Of a stretch of DNA of 18,833 nt, positions 1 through 6,038 are shown one piece after another; the first letter of the stretch is position 1; every line of letters begins with the position of its first letter. The position numbers and the translations under genes were made by a program. The stretch lies in NCBI GenBank assembly GCA_016234345.1, contig JACRFG010000057.1:1-18833 (forward strand), in the 5' to 3' direction. A model generated the notes under the pieces. It saw nothing but the letters and a program-made list of their open reading frames with translations, was not told the DNA's origin and did not search any database. Origin of the DNA: Candidatus Jorgensenbacteria bacterium. Its GTDB lineage: Bacteria; Patescibacteriota; Minisyncoccia; UBA6257; GWB1-50-10.

Positions 1-357
1 CGATTGGTAATGTGTCAGGAAATTGCCCATACCTTTGGTCTTGATCACCAGGATGAAAATTTCTCGAACCCGAATCTCGGTACATGTATGGATTACACAA
101 GCGATCCTGATGGCCCGCCATCAAATGAACACCCTAACGCGCATGATTACGAACAGCTCGAAACCATTTATGCACATCTTGATTCTACGACTACGGTTGG
201 TCAGACGATTTCTAGAGGAGGTAATGCAGCCGATGCCCTTGATGAAGCCGAATGGGGAGCCCCTCTTAAACACGACGGAAAAGGCAGAAACTCTCTCTAC
301 GTTCGTGATTTAGGACATGGAGAAAAAGTATTTACGTTCGTTTTCTGGGCTAAGTAA
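1..357 (+). CDS. Metzincin-like zinc metalloprotease, C-terminal fragment (partial at left edge)
   Basis: The reading frame is open from the first base, so the N-terminus lies outside the window and no start is assigned; only about 118 residues are visible. The fragment opens with CQEIAHTFGLDHQDE, which has the layout of the metzincin zinc site HExxHxxGxxH, followed some 18 residues later by CMDYT, which fits the Met-turn. The second and third zinc-ligand histidines and the catalytic Glu are present, but the first His position is Gln. A tail with PNAHDYEQLETIY and an acidic/glycine stretch follows. A secreted peptidase of the M10/M12-like clan is inferred; the substrate is unknown. The Gln could mean altered metal binding, a pseudo-enzyme or a subfamily trait. 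A strong terminator lies 30 nt downstream, so the gene ends its transcription unit. Confidence 0.7.
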   Translation, partial: RLVMCQEIAHTFGLDHQDENFSNPNLGTCMDYTSDPDGPPSNEHPNAHDYEQLETIYAHLDSTTTVGQTISRGGNAADALDEAEWGAPLKHDGKGRNSLYVRDLGHGEKVFTFVFWAK

Positions 358-387
358 CGATTAGGATCTGATTCGAAAAAAGATTTT

Positions 388-424
388 AACAATAACCCCC
401 GATAAGCGGGGGTTATTGTTTTTA
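388..424. terminator. Bidirectional intrinsic terminator
   Basis: A perfect 13-bp stem (388-400 with 408-420) with a 7-nt loop is followed by TTTT on the plus strand. On the minus strand it is followed by a T-rich run (the complement of the A-rich 376-387). It sits between the convergent metalloprotease and the minus-strand membrane protein and can serve both. Confidence 0.85.
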
Positions 425-427
425 TAA

Positions 428-458
428 AACGAAAACCGCCGTTAGGCGGATTTTCGTT
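428..458 (-). terminator. Hairpin terminator overlapping the stop codon of the minus-strand gene
   Basis: The arms 428-440 and 445-458 pair over 12-13 bp with one bulge around a 4-nt loop. The loop contains the TAA stop of the minus-strand gene. Read on the minus strand the stem is followed by a T-rich stretch, so termination begins within the end of the coding region. Confidence 0.6.
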
Positions 459-1266
459 GTGTGTCTGTGTTACGGCTTAGATACGGTTGGACTGGTTGAG
501 GTGGTCGAACTGGCGGTACTGGTCGGACAGATGGTGTCTGTGCTGTTTGGATTTTTATCTGCGGTGGCTGGACTATTCTCGTAAGTTGCGGCGTGTAAGC
601 TTTCGTTTGGCTCGTTTCTGTTTTTTCGTCTTTTGCTCTGCCTCTCGAAAGCATAGTCGCGATACCCAAGATGACGATCGCTGCAATGCCGACAATAGTC
701 GGTACGGATACTCGTTGCGGATTAAGTGCCGATTCCATCGACGCGGAGTTTTCAACTCCTTCTTCGGTCATCGCCACCATGTTTTCATTGGCTACGTTTT
801 CTATAGGCAAGTTTTCGGTAAAGGTTGGCGTTGCCGGTGTTGGTGTGATAGCCGCGATGCTTGGGTTTTGTGAGTTTTGTTTAGGATTGATCAGAGTTGA
901 TTGTATGGCGACGAGGTTTCGTGTGATATTGCCCAGATTGGCACTGATTAAGCTTATATTCAGAGAAGGTTGTCCCTTAGCCACCAATTGCGATTGAAGA
1001 GTTGTAAGAGTTACGGAGAGTACGTCAAGGCTTTGTTTGAGTATCTTTGCATCTTCCTGATTCACGATTACAGCTACTCCTTGTGGAGCGGTTTGTGATT
1101 GCAGTTCGAGCAGCATGTCTTCTAAGGTATTGAGTTCGGTTTGCAATGCCGCCGCTTCTTCGGGACTTACAGTCGATAAAGTTGATGCTGCGTGAGCCGA
1201 GGTAGAATAGATACTCATGCCTAATCCAACAAGCAAGATAGCGAGACAAAAAGTTATCTTTTTCAT
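442..1266 (-). CDS. Secreted/membrane-anchored coiled-coil protein with Pro-rich tail, unknown function
   Basis: 274 residues, not recognised as a named family. Residues 1-26 form a clear signal peptide: KK, a hydrophobic core, then AHA-AS as a likely signal peptidase I site. Residues 35-125 are Leu/Gln/Glu-rich and predicted helical, probably coiled coil. Residues 130-185 are a Thr/Pro/Asn-rich low-complexity linker. Residues 188-206 (VPTIVGIAAIVILGIATML) form a second membrane span followed by a basic RGRAK patch. The C-terminal ~65 residues are Gln/Pro-rich (PVPPVRPPQPVQP), typical of a flexible tail. The predicted topology puts the coiled-coil domain outside the membrane and the Pro-rich tail inside. 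ATG at 1264-1266 is the only good start, and no convincing Shine-Dalgarno precedes it. A TATAAT promoter lies about 90 nt upstream. Confidence 0.75.
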   Translation of the reverse strand: MKKITFCLAILLVGLGMSIYSTSAHAASTLSTVSPEEAAALQTELNTLEDMLLELQSQTAPQGVAVIVNQEDAKILKQSLDVLSVTLTTLQSQLVAKGQPSLNISLISANLGNITRNLVAIQSTLINPKQNSQNPSIAAITPTPATPTFTENLPIENVANENMVAMTEEGVENSASMESALNPQRVSVPTIVGIAAIVILGIATMLSRGRAKDEKTETSQTKAYTPQLTRIVQPPQIKIQTAQTPSVRPVPPVRPPQPVQPYLSRNTDTQRKSA

Positions 1267-1310
1267 AAAAAGTTTGTAGTAATTTATCGCCCTTTTGTTC
1301 TTTTTCTATT

Positions 1311-1338
1311 CGGTTAATCAAAGAGCTGCGCGGTTAAT
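1311..1338. repeat. Direct repeat CGGTTAAT, 20-bp period
   Basis: CGGTTAAT occurs at 1311-1318 and again at 1331-1338, exactly 20 bp (about two helical turns) apart. Both copies lie in the untranslated leader of the minus-strand gene ending at 1266, between its -10 box and its start. The spacing would suit a dimeric regulator, but no regulator is identified. Confidence 0.4.
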
Positions 1339-1353
1339 AAGTATAAATCGCTG

Positions 1354-1383
1354 ATTATAGCGTATGTTTATTTACTATGTTTA
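1354..1383 (-). promoter_or_regulatory. Putative sigma70 promoter for the minus-strand coiled-coil protein
   Basis: On the minus strand a perfect TATAAT lies at 1359-1354. It is preceded by TAAACA (4/6 match to TTGACA) at 1383-1378 with an 18-bp spacer. The predicted start is near 1347, giving a leader of about 80 nt that contains the CGGTTAAT direct repeats. Confidence 0.5.
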
Positions 1384-1497
1384 TGATAGAGGACATAGTT
1401 CGAGATCGCAATAGGTTCATTGGGTTATTGACCGATAATTTTGTTTTTGTTTCTGTATCTTCTCTCTTAGATCGTTCGAGATTGGTGAAGATGACAG

Positions 1498-1506
1498 TTA
1501 TCCACA
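1498..1506 (+). promoter_or_regulatory. Consensus DnaA box, single copy
   Basis: TTATCCACA matches the classic DnaA box exactly. About 55 nt of very AT-rich sequence follows. No second good box is visible nearby and dnaA/dnaN are absent, so a replication origin is not claimed. It could regulate the adjacent micro-gene promoter or be a chance match. Confidence 0.35.
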
Positions 1507-1528
1507 CATTTTTTATATCAATATAGTG

Positions 1529-1534
1529 TATAAT
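1529..1534 (+). promoter_or_regulatory. -10 box for the Lys-rich micro-gene unit
   Basis: A perfect TATAAT (1529-1534) sits in AT-rich sequence with no good -35. The predicted start near 1541 would make a transcript that runs through the hairpin at 1561-1596 and the 28-codon ORF and ends at the terminator at 1728-1766. Confidence 0.5.
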
Positions 1535-1560
1535 TAAAAAATAAATGCTCTTATAGAAAG

Positions 1561-1596
1561 ATCAACGTGATTGCGGGTCGACAATCCGCCGTTGAT
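1561..1596 (+). other. Structured leader hairpin upstream of the micro-gene
   Basis: ATCAACG (1561-1567) pairs with CGTTGAT (1590-1596). Inside it, GCGGG (1573-1577) pairs with TCCGC (1585-1589), the last pair being G-U. A 5-nt bulge lies on the left side only. It has no T-tract after it, so it is not an intrinsic terminator. It lies 30 nt before the start codon of the Lys-rich ORF and may be a regulatory or stabilising 5' UTR element. Confidence 0.5.
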
Positions 1597-1625
1597 TTGA
1601 TTTAAAAGATTTTACTTTGCCACAA

Positions 1626-1712
1626 ATGGCCAAAAAGAAAATGAAGAAGGCGAAAAAAGCGATGAAGAAGATGGGCAAGAAGAAAACAACCAAGAAAAAG
1701 AAAAAACGATAA
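1626..1712 (+). CDS. 28-residue Lys-rich micro-protein
   Basis: ATG to TAA gives 28 codons. Nineteen of the 28 residues are Lys and one is Arg, with four Met, three Ala, two Thr... spaced as KKMKKAKKAMKKMGKKK. It has no acidic or aromatic residue. Such composition suits a nucleic-acid-binding or histone-H1-like tail peptide, but this is inference from composition only. No Shine-Dalgarno is visible (the sequence before ATG is pyrimidine-rich, ttttactttgccacaa). A promoter, a structured leader and a strong terminator frame it as its own transcription unit. The alternative is a small RNA whose A/G-rich body is only incidentally open. The N-terminus of RpoD in this window is also Lys-rich, so basic tails are a style of this genome. 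Confidence 0.5.
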   Translation: MAKKKMKKAKKAMKKMGKKKTTKKKKKR

Positions 1713-1727
1713 GCCTTCTTGACGAGA

Positions 1728-1766
1728 AAACCGCTCCTGACTTTTACGTCGGAGCGGTTTTTATTT
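1728..1766. terminator. Intrinsic terminator after the micro-gene, overlapping the acyltransferase stop
   Basis: AAACCGCTCC (1728-1737) pairs with GGAGCGGTTT (1751-1760). The stem is extended by GAC/GTC around TTTTAC and followed by TTATTTTTT. The TAA stop of the minus-strand acyltransferase (1744-1746) falls inside the loop, so the hairpin probably ends both convergent units. Confidence 0.85.
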
Positions 1767-2460
1767 TTTCTGAAAGTTCTATGAGTTTTTTGCTCAATTC
1801 GTGGCGCGTTATTTTAGCGTCGATTTTTTCGCCGATTACAAAAGTAATAACGCCTTTAGAAAATCGAGGCAGCCATTGGCCAGGTGGAAGCACTTTGTCG
1901 GCACCTTCGACCCACAAGGGCATGATAGTGCAATCGGAATTTCGCACTACTATATCAAACCCTTTCTTCAAGGAGCCAAGTCGAGGGGTCGCTTCGCCTT
2001 CCTTACTTTCGACTCTTTTGAATGTTCTACCGCCCTCAGGGAAAAGGACTACGATGTTTCGATGATTTAGTTTTTCGATTATTTCATTCAACGCCTCTCT
2101 CGTTTTTTTGATTGAGGCGGCTTCACCTCGGTATATCGGTATGGTGTGTAGACAGCGGAACCACCACAAATACCACGGCTTTATAAAATTTCCCCAGTCA
2201 GGCGTACCCCAAGGAACGTAGCGAAAAGGATTTAGGAGATATCTACGAAAATATAGAACCGGTATTAATAACGGCTCGAGAAGCGAGGGGTGATTGGATG
2301 CAATGAGAATTCCTCGGTTAGTCACTTTGGGTAGTCTGCCATATACGACAATCCGTTTGCGTAATCGCAGGTAAATAAATAAGAGGCCCAGCAAAACGCC
2401 TAAGGTGTAGACGAGGATTAGAAAAACTATAGATTTCAGTATTTTCTGAATAATCTTCAC
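1744..2460 (-). CDS. PlsC-like lysophospholipid acyltransferase (LPLAT family)
   Basis: 238 residues. An N-terminal membrane span (about 9-31) is followed by the acyltransferase signature NHPSLLEP with His57 and Glu62 in H(X)4E form, and by FPEGGRT (140-146), the acyl-acceptor phosphate-binding motif. An Arg at about 111 (PIYRGE) fits the middle motif. The family transfers acyl chains to 1-acyl-glycerol-3-phosphate or related lysolipids at the inner membrane face; the exact acceptor cannot be told. The classic PlsC motif is H(X)4D, and Glu at this site is better known in lipid A late acyltransferases, though overall length and FPEG favour PlsC. The start is GTG at 2460-2458 with AGGA about 9 nt before it. 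It is divergent from dnaG and transcribed alone. Confidence 0.8.
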   Translation of the reverse strand: MKIIQKILKSIVFLILVYTLGVLLGLLFIYLRLRKRIVVYGRLPKVTNRGILIASNHPSLLEPLLIPVLYFRRYLLNPFRYVPWGTPDWGNFIKPWYLWWFRCLHTIPIYRGEAASIKKTREALNEIIEKLNHRNIVVLFPEGGRTFKRVESKEGEATPRLGSLKKGFDIVVRNSDCTIMPLWVEGADKVLPPGQWLPRFSKGVITFVIGEKIDAKITRHELSKKLIELSEKIKTAPT

Positions 2461-2580
2461 GAGTTTTTTCCTATTATTCTGACAATCGAGCTGGTTTGAA
2501 TATACCAGGTTACGTTAGTTTTTTACAAGTTTATTGGTCCGGTTTTTAATTTTGACAAGCGTTTCTAACAGGATAAACTG

Positions 2581-4299
2581 ATGGTGCAGATGTCAAAAGA
2601 AACCGATCTTATTAAACAAAAACTCGACCTTGTCGAATTCTTACGTTCGTATCTTACACTTATACCGGCAGGTAAAAGTTTGAAAGCAGTTTGTCCCTTT
2701 CATCAAGAGAAAACTCCATCGTTTATTGTGTCGCCTGAACGCCAGATGTGGCATTGTTTTGGTTGTGGTATTGGTGGAGATATCATAGGTTTTGTGATGC
2801 GTTATGAGAGTTTAGAGTTCCCTGAGGCGCTACGTTTTTTGGCTGATCGGGCCGGTATTACGCTTCAAACGCTTAGCCCGACCGAGCAACGCGAATTCGG
2901 TATTCTTTATGATATTCATGAAGCAGCCATGGATTTCTTTAGAACGGAATTAAAAAAACAACCAAAAGCAAACGTTTATCTGCGGGAGAGAGGACTTCAT
3001 GAAGATACCATTGAAGAATTTGAGCTTGGCTTTGCTCCCGGCGGCGAAACACTCACTCTTAATTTGATCAAACGCGGTTATGATGTGTCCGACATTGTTC
3101 GGGCCGGCCTTGCCCATAAAGGTTCTTCGGGTTTGTACCGAGATCGGTTTCAGGCTCGTATAATGTTCCCCATTTTTAATTACGTGGGAAGAGCGGTTGC
3201 TTTTACCGGACGCCTTTTGGAAGGAGTGGCGCCGACTTCTACGGATATGCCTAAATATTTGAATAGTCCGGAAACGCCAATTTTCAATAAATCCAAAATT
3301 CTTTATGGTTTTCATAAATCAAAGCAAAGCATCGCTCAATCGCGATCGGCTTTGATCGTAGAAGGCCAGATGGATTTTTTGGTGTCGTGGCAGGTGGGTG
3401 TTAAAAACGTTGTTGCACTTTCAGGTACGGGTCTTTCTCAGCATCATCTTGAGAGGCTTCGTAGAATTGCCGATACGGTTATAGTAAGTTTTGATAACGA
3501 TGCGGCCGGTTTGCGTGCGTTTGAACGGAGTTTGGAAATGTTCAGCCAGTTCGATTATCACGTACGTGCGATGAACTTGGGTAAATTCAAAGATCCAGCC
3601 GATGCGGGACGTGAGTCACCTGATTTTTTGAAACGGGCAGTGGAAGAGGCGCCACCCGGTTTTAACTATTTGCTTCTGCATTATTTTGATTCGGATTCTT
3701 CTGAATCCGGCGGCGTGGTGGAACAAAAAAGAACAGTGAGGCACCTGCTCGGACTCATAAAAAATATGAAAAGCGCGGTTGAACAAGGAGCTTGGATTAA
3801 AGAATTGGCTAAATATTCCAACGTTTCGGAGGTAGCGCTTATGAGCGAATTTGAAGCCCTGCCCGTTCAAAAAGAAAAAGGTGAAAGCGGTACTACAGGA
3901 GGAGATGCCGAACGGTCTGTTTTTGTTCGTAGTGACGTTATTGCCGATCGGTTACTAATCATCGCTTTTACCGATCAGTCTTTTCTTTTTAGGGCTAAGC
4001 AAGCGCGAGATTTTTTTCCATTGGCATATCAGAAAGTATTTGATAAGCCCGAAGAGGCAGCTGGACAGTTTGAAATGAAAGCAGGTCTTCTCGACACCAA
4101 AGACAAGGCCGCGATCGGACATGAGTTCGATGAATTGCTTTATCAACTCCAGATAGAATTTTTAAAGCAAAAACAACAAGGTCTTAGGGAAACAATGCGT
4201 AAGGCGGAAGCGGGTGGCAATGAGGCGGCGCTTGAGGCGGCACTTGGTCAATTTCATGATCTAATGAAGAAGATTGAGGAGTTCAAAAGCCGTAAATAA
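2581..4299 (+). CDS. dnaG: DNA primase
   Basis: 572 residues, near the usual DnaG length. Residues 38-62 form the CHC2 zinc-binding domain, with Cys38-x2-His41 and Cys59-x2-Cys62 in CPFHQEKTPSF and WHCFGCGIGGD. The catalytic core includes KYLNSPETPIF (225-235). The Toprim domain shows EGQMD (Glu261, Asp265) and SFDNDAAG (Asp305, Asp307), the metal-binding acidic residues. The C-terminal ~170 residues are helical and charged and correspond to the helicase-binding region, poorly conserved here. It makes RNA primers at the replication fork with DnaB. ATG 2581 is chosen because AGGA at 2570-2573 lies 7 nt before it; a second in-frame ATG at 2590 is possible. rpoD follows 64 nt downstream, which matches the dnaG-rpoD core of the macromolecular synthesis operon. 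Confidence 0.97.
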   Translation: MVQMSKETDLIKQKLDLVEFLRSYLTLIPAGKSLKAVCPFHQEKTPSFIVSPERQMWHCFGCGIGGDIIGFVMRYESLEFPEALRFLADRAGITLQTLSPTEQREFGILYDIHEAAMDFFRTELKKQPKANVYLRERGLHEDTIEEFELGFAPGGETLTLNLIKRGYDVSDIVRAGLAHKGSSGLYRDRFQARIMFPIFNYVGRAVAFTGRLLEGVAPTSTDMPKYLNSPETPIFNKSKILYGFHKSKQSIAQSRSALIVEGQMDFLVSWQVGVKNVVALSGTGLSQHHLERLRRIADTVIVSFDNDAAGLRAFERSLEMFSQFDYHVRAMNLGKFKDPADAGRESPDFLKRAVEEAPPGFNYLLLHYFDSDSSESGGVVEQKRTVRHLLGLIKNMKSAVEQGAWIKELAKYSNVSEVALMSEFEALPVQKEKGESGTTGGDAERSVFVRSDVIADRLLIIAFTDQSFLFRAKQARDFFPLAYQKVFDKPEEAAGQFEMKAGLLDTKDKAAIGHEFDELLYQLQIEFLKQKQQGLRETMRKAEAGGNEAALEAALGQFHDLMKKIEEFKSRK

Positions 4300-4300
4300 T

Positions 4301-4338
4301 AGGAGGTCTTTACCAATGACGCTTAGATAGTGCATAAT
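4301..4338 (+). promoter_or_regulatory. dnaG-rpoD spacer: strong SD with four-codon ORF and possible internal promoter
   Basis: AGGAGG (4301-4306) is followed 9 nt later by ATG at 4316, which opens a four-codon ORF Met-Thr-Leu-Arg ending at TAG 4328-4330. It is in the same frame as rpoD, and a second in-frame TAG lies before the rpoD ATG at 4364. TTTACC (4309-4314) and CATAAT (4333-4338) with an 18-bp gap may also form a sigma70 promoter for rpoD. rpoD itself has no Shine-Dalgarno. A leader peptide that couples translation to rpoD, or a decayed former start, are both possible. Confidence 0.4.
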
Positions 4339-4363
4339 TGAGCTGCTGTTTTAGCTATTAGCT

Positions 4364-5551
4364 ATGCTTAAGAAAAATAAAAAGAAAACAACGCATAAAG
4401 CGTCTTTACGAACTACTTCCAAAAAAACAAAGAAAGGGCCTTCTAAGCCAAAAAGGAAGGTTGATTTGTTGCTCGAAGAAGAGCATCGCCAGGCGCTTGA
4501 AGATTTGGTAAGACGCGGTCGGGGTCGCGGTTTTGTGACCGATGCTGAGGTTTTAAACTACTTCCCGCATATTGAGAAGAATTTAGTTTTTCTCGAGCAG
4601 GTCTATTCTCGTCTTGAGAAAGAAGGCATTAAAATCCAGGAATCGAGCCCGCTCGTAAAGCAGGTTTCTCGAGACGAAGTTTCGTTAAAAGAGCTTCACG
4701 AGGCGACTAAAATCGAAGGTGATTTGCCCGATGCCGTACAGATGTATTTGAAGGAAATAGGCAGAACTGCCCTCCTTACTTCCAAAGAAGAGAAAGAATT
4801 AGCCAAGCGCAACGAACAAGGAGATGAGACGGCTCGGAAGAAACTCATTCAGGCCAATTTAAGGCTTGTGGTATCAATCGCTAAGCGTTATGTAAACCGC
4901 AGTCCTCATCTTTCCATTTTGGATTTGATTCAAGAGGGGAATATCGGACTCTCGCGCGCCGTGGATAAATTCGATTATCGCAAAGGTTTTAAGTTTTCAA
5001 CGTATGCAACGTGGTGGATTCGACAGGCCGTGACCCGCGCCCTCGCAGATTATTCGCGTACTATTCGTATCCCGGTTCACATGGTAGAGACGATTACCAA
5101 ATATACGCAGACGAAGCGGCGTCTCATGCAAGAGCTTGGTCGGGAACCGTTGCCTGAAGAAATTGCGACTGAAATGGGGGTGGACGTGGAAAAGGTGCAT
5201 TATATCCAGAAAATTTCTCAGGAGGTTATTTCCTTGGAATCGCCCGTTGGCGACGATGACGAAGATTCGATGCTGGCTGATTTCATTAAGGATGAAACAA
5301 GCATGAGTCCGGATCAGCTTGCGAGTCACGCTCTTTTGAAGGATCAAATTAAAGAAGTATTGGTTGATTTAACCGAACGGGAGCAAAAGATTTTGGCCAT
5401 GCGGTTTGGCCTTGAAGACGGCATTACTCATACTCTTGAAGAAGTGGGAAAGGTATTCGGCGTGACCCGGGAACGAATTCGGCAGATTGAAGCCAAGGCA
5501 TTGGAAAAGATCCGCCAACATCATAAAGTGAAAAAGCTGGAGGGATACTAA
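4364..5551 (+). CDS. rpoD: Primary RNA polymerase sigma factor (sigma70/RpoD)
   Basis: 395 residues. A basic tail (1-33) precedes a region-1.1-like helical domain (35-95). Region 1.2 begins at DAVQMYLKEIGR (123-134). Region 2 contains ANLRLVVSIAKRY, DLIQEGNIGL, KFDYRKGFKFSTYATWWIRQA (about 164-222, the -10 recognition and melting segment). Region 3 follows SRTIRIPVHM (231-240). Region 4 has LTEREQKILAMRFGL and the HTH VFGVTRERIRQIEAKALEK (about 364-382) for -35 recognition. No large non-conserved insertion lies between 1.2 and 2.1. It directs core RNA polymerase to housekeeping promoters; the TTGACA/TATAAT-type boxes seen elsewhere in the window match its expected specificity. The ATG at 4364 lacks a Shine-Dalgarno. 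The next gene starts 8 nt after the stop. Confidence 0.97.
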   Translation: MLKKNKKKTTHKASLRTTSKKTKKGPSKPKRKVDLLLEEEHRQALEDLVRRGRGRGFVTDAEVLNYFPHIEKNLVFLEQVYSRLEKEGIKIQESSPLVKQVSRDEVSLKELHEATKIEGDLPDAVQMYLKEIGRTALLTSKEEKELAKRNEQGDETARKKLIQANLRLVVSIAKRYVNRSPHLSILDLIQEGNIGLSRAVDKFDYRKGFKFSTYATWWIRQAVTRALADYSRTIRIPVHMVETITKYTQTKRRLMQELGREPLPEEIATEMGVDVEKVHYIQKISQEVISLESPVGDDDEDSMLADFIKDETSMSPDQLASHALLKDQIKEVLVDLTEREQKILAMRFGLEDGITHTLEEVGKVFGVTRERIRQIEAKALEKIRQHHKVKKLEGY

Positions 5552-5559
5552 AATCTATC

Positions 5560-6015
5560 GTGAATGTCGCTATTTTTATTAGTGTTGGATTACTGGTTTT
5601 ATTATTTCAACAGTTGGCCTTGAGCCATGTTTTTTTCCGTTACCGAATCAATCGGTACGAATTACATTATAAACTAACCGTCCAGAATCGTCTTTGGAAT
5701 TCCGTATTTATAGGAATTGGGGTGTTTTTCTTTTTGATTACAGTTATGTATTCAGTTGGAGCATTACATAATAGATTCTTTTCATTAGAATGGTGGTATG
5801 GAGTGGCTAATCTTATTTATTTATCAGTTAATGTGATAATTTTTATGTTACTACCACGACAGATTTGGGAACATACTAGATTCGATCCCGTAATCGGATC
5901 TCCTGATGCAGTAGTATTTCCTAAATGGTGGATCAATTTTTTCTTTGCTGGTCAAGGCGCGCTATATTCGGCTATACTCGTTTTTCTCTACGCCTATTTC
6001 GCATATACTCTTTGA
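5560..6015 (+). CDS. Small four-span membrane protein, unknown function
   Basis: 151 residues, not recognised. Hydrophobic segments at about 2-22, 47-70, 82-101 and 125-150 predict four membrane spans with short loops. Loop residues include HTRFDPVIGSPDAVVFPKWW between spans 3 and 4. The start is GTG 5560; GGAGGG within the end of rpoD is 15 nt upstream, a long spacing, so the exact start is uncertain. The 8-nt gap to rpoD and 23-nt gap to alaS make it part of that operon. Its codons look more A/T-ending (many TTA, ATA, GTA) than those of dnaG, rpoD and alaS, which could mean a recent insertion into the operon. It could instead simply reflect hydrophobic composition. Confidence 0.7.
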   Translation: MNVAIFISVGLLVLLFQQLALSHVFFRYRINRYELHYKLTVQNRLWNSVFIGIGVFFFLITVMYSVGALHNRFFSLEWWYGVANLIYLSVNVIIFMLLPRQIWEHTRFDPVIGSPDAVVFPKWWINFFFAGQGALYSAILVFLYAYFAYTL

Positions 6016-6025
6016 ATAGAGTATA
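6004..6025 (+). repeat. 8-bp inverted repeat at the membrane protein/alaS junction
   Basis: TATACTCT (6004-6011) and AGAGTATA (6018-6025) form a perfect stem around a 6-nt loop that contains the TGA stop. No T-tract follows, so it is a weak terminator at most. It may attenuate, or protect a processed 5' end of the alaS message. Confidence 0.4.
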
Positions 6026-6038
6026 AAATTTGAGAATT

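Noticed and set aside
487..997. Plus-strand ORFs opposite the minus-strand coiled-coil gene
   Set aside because: They encode Trp/Arg/Cys-rich or unstructured products with no family likeness and mirror a gene that has a clear signal peptide and membrane span.
1498..1560. Chromosomal origin oriC
   Set aside because: Only one DnaA box is visible, and dnaA, dnaN, rpmH or gyrase genes are absent; AT-richness alone is not enough.
4316..4363. Possible UAG recoding joining the four-codon ORF to rpoD
   Set aside because: UAG is not used inside other genes here, there are two in-frame UAGs, and the intervening residues do not resemble a sigma factor N-terminus.
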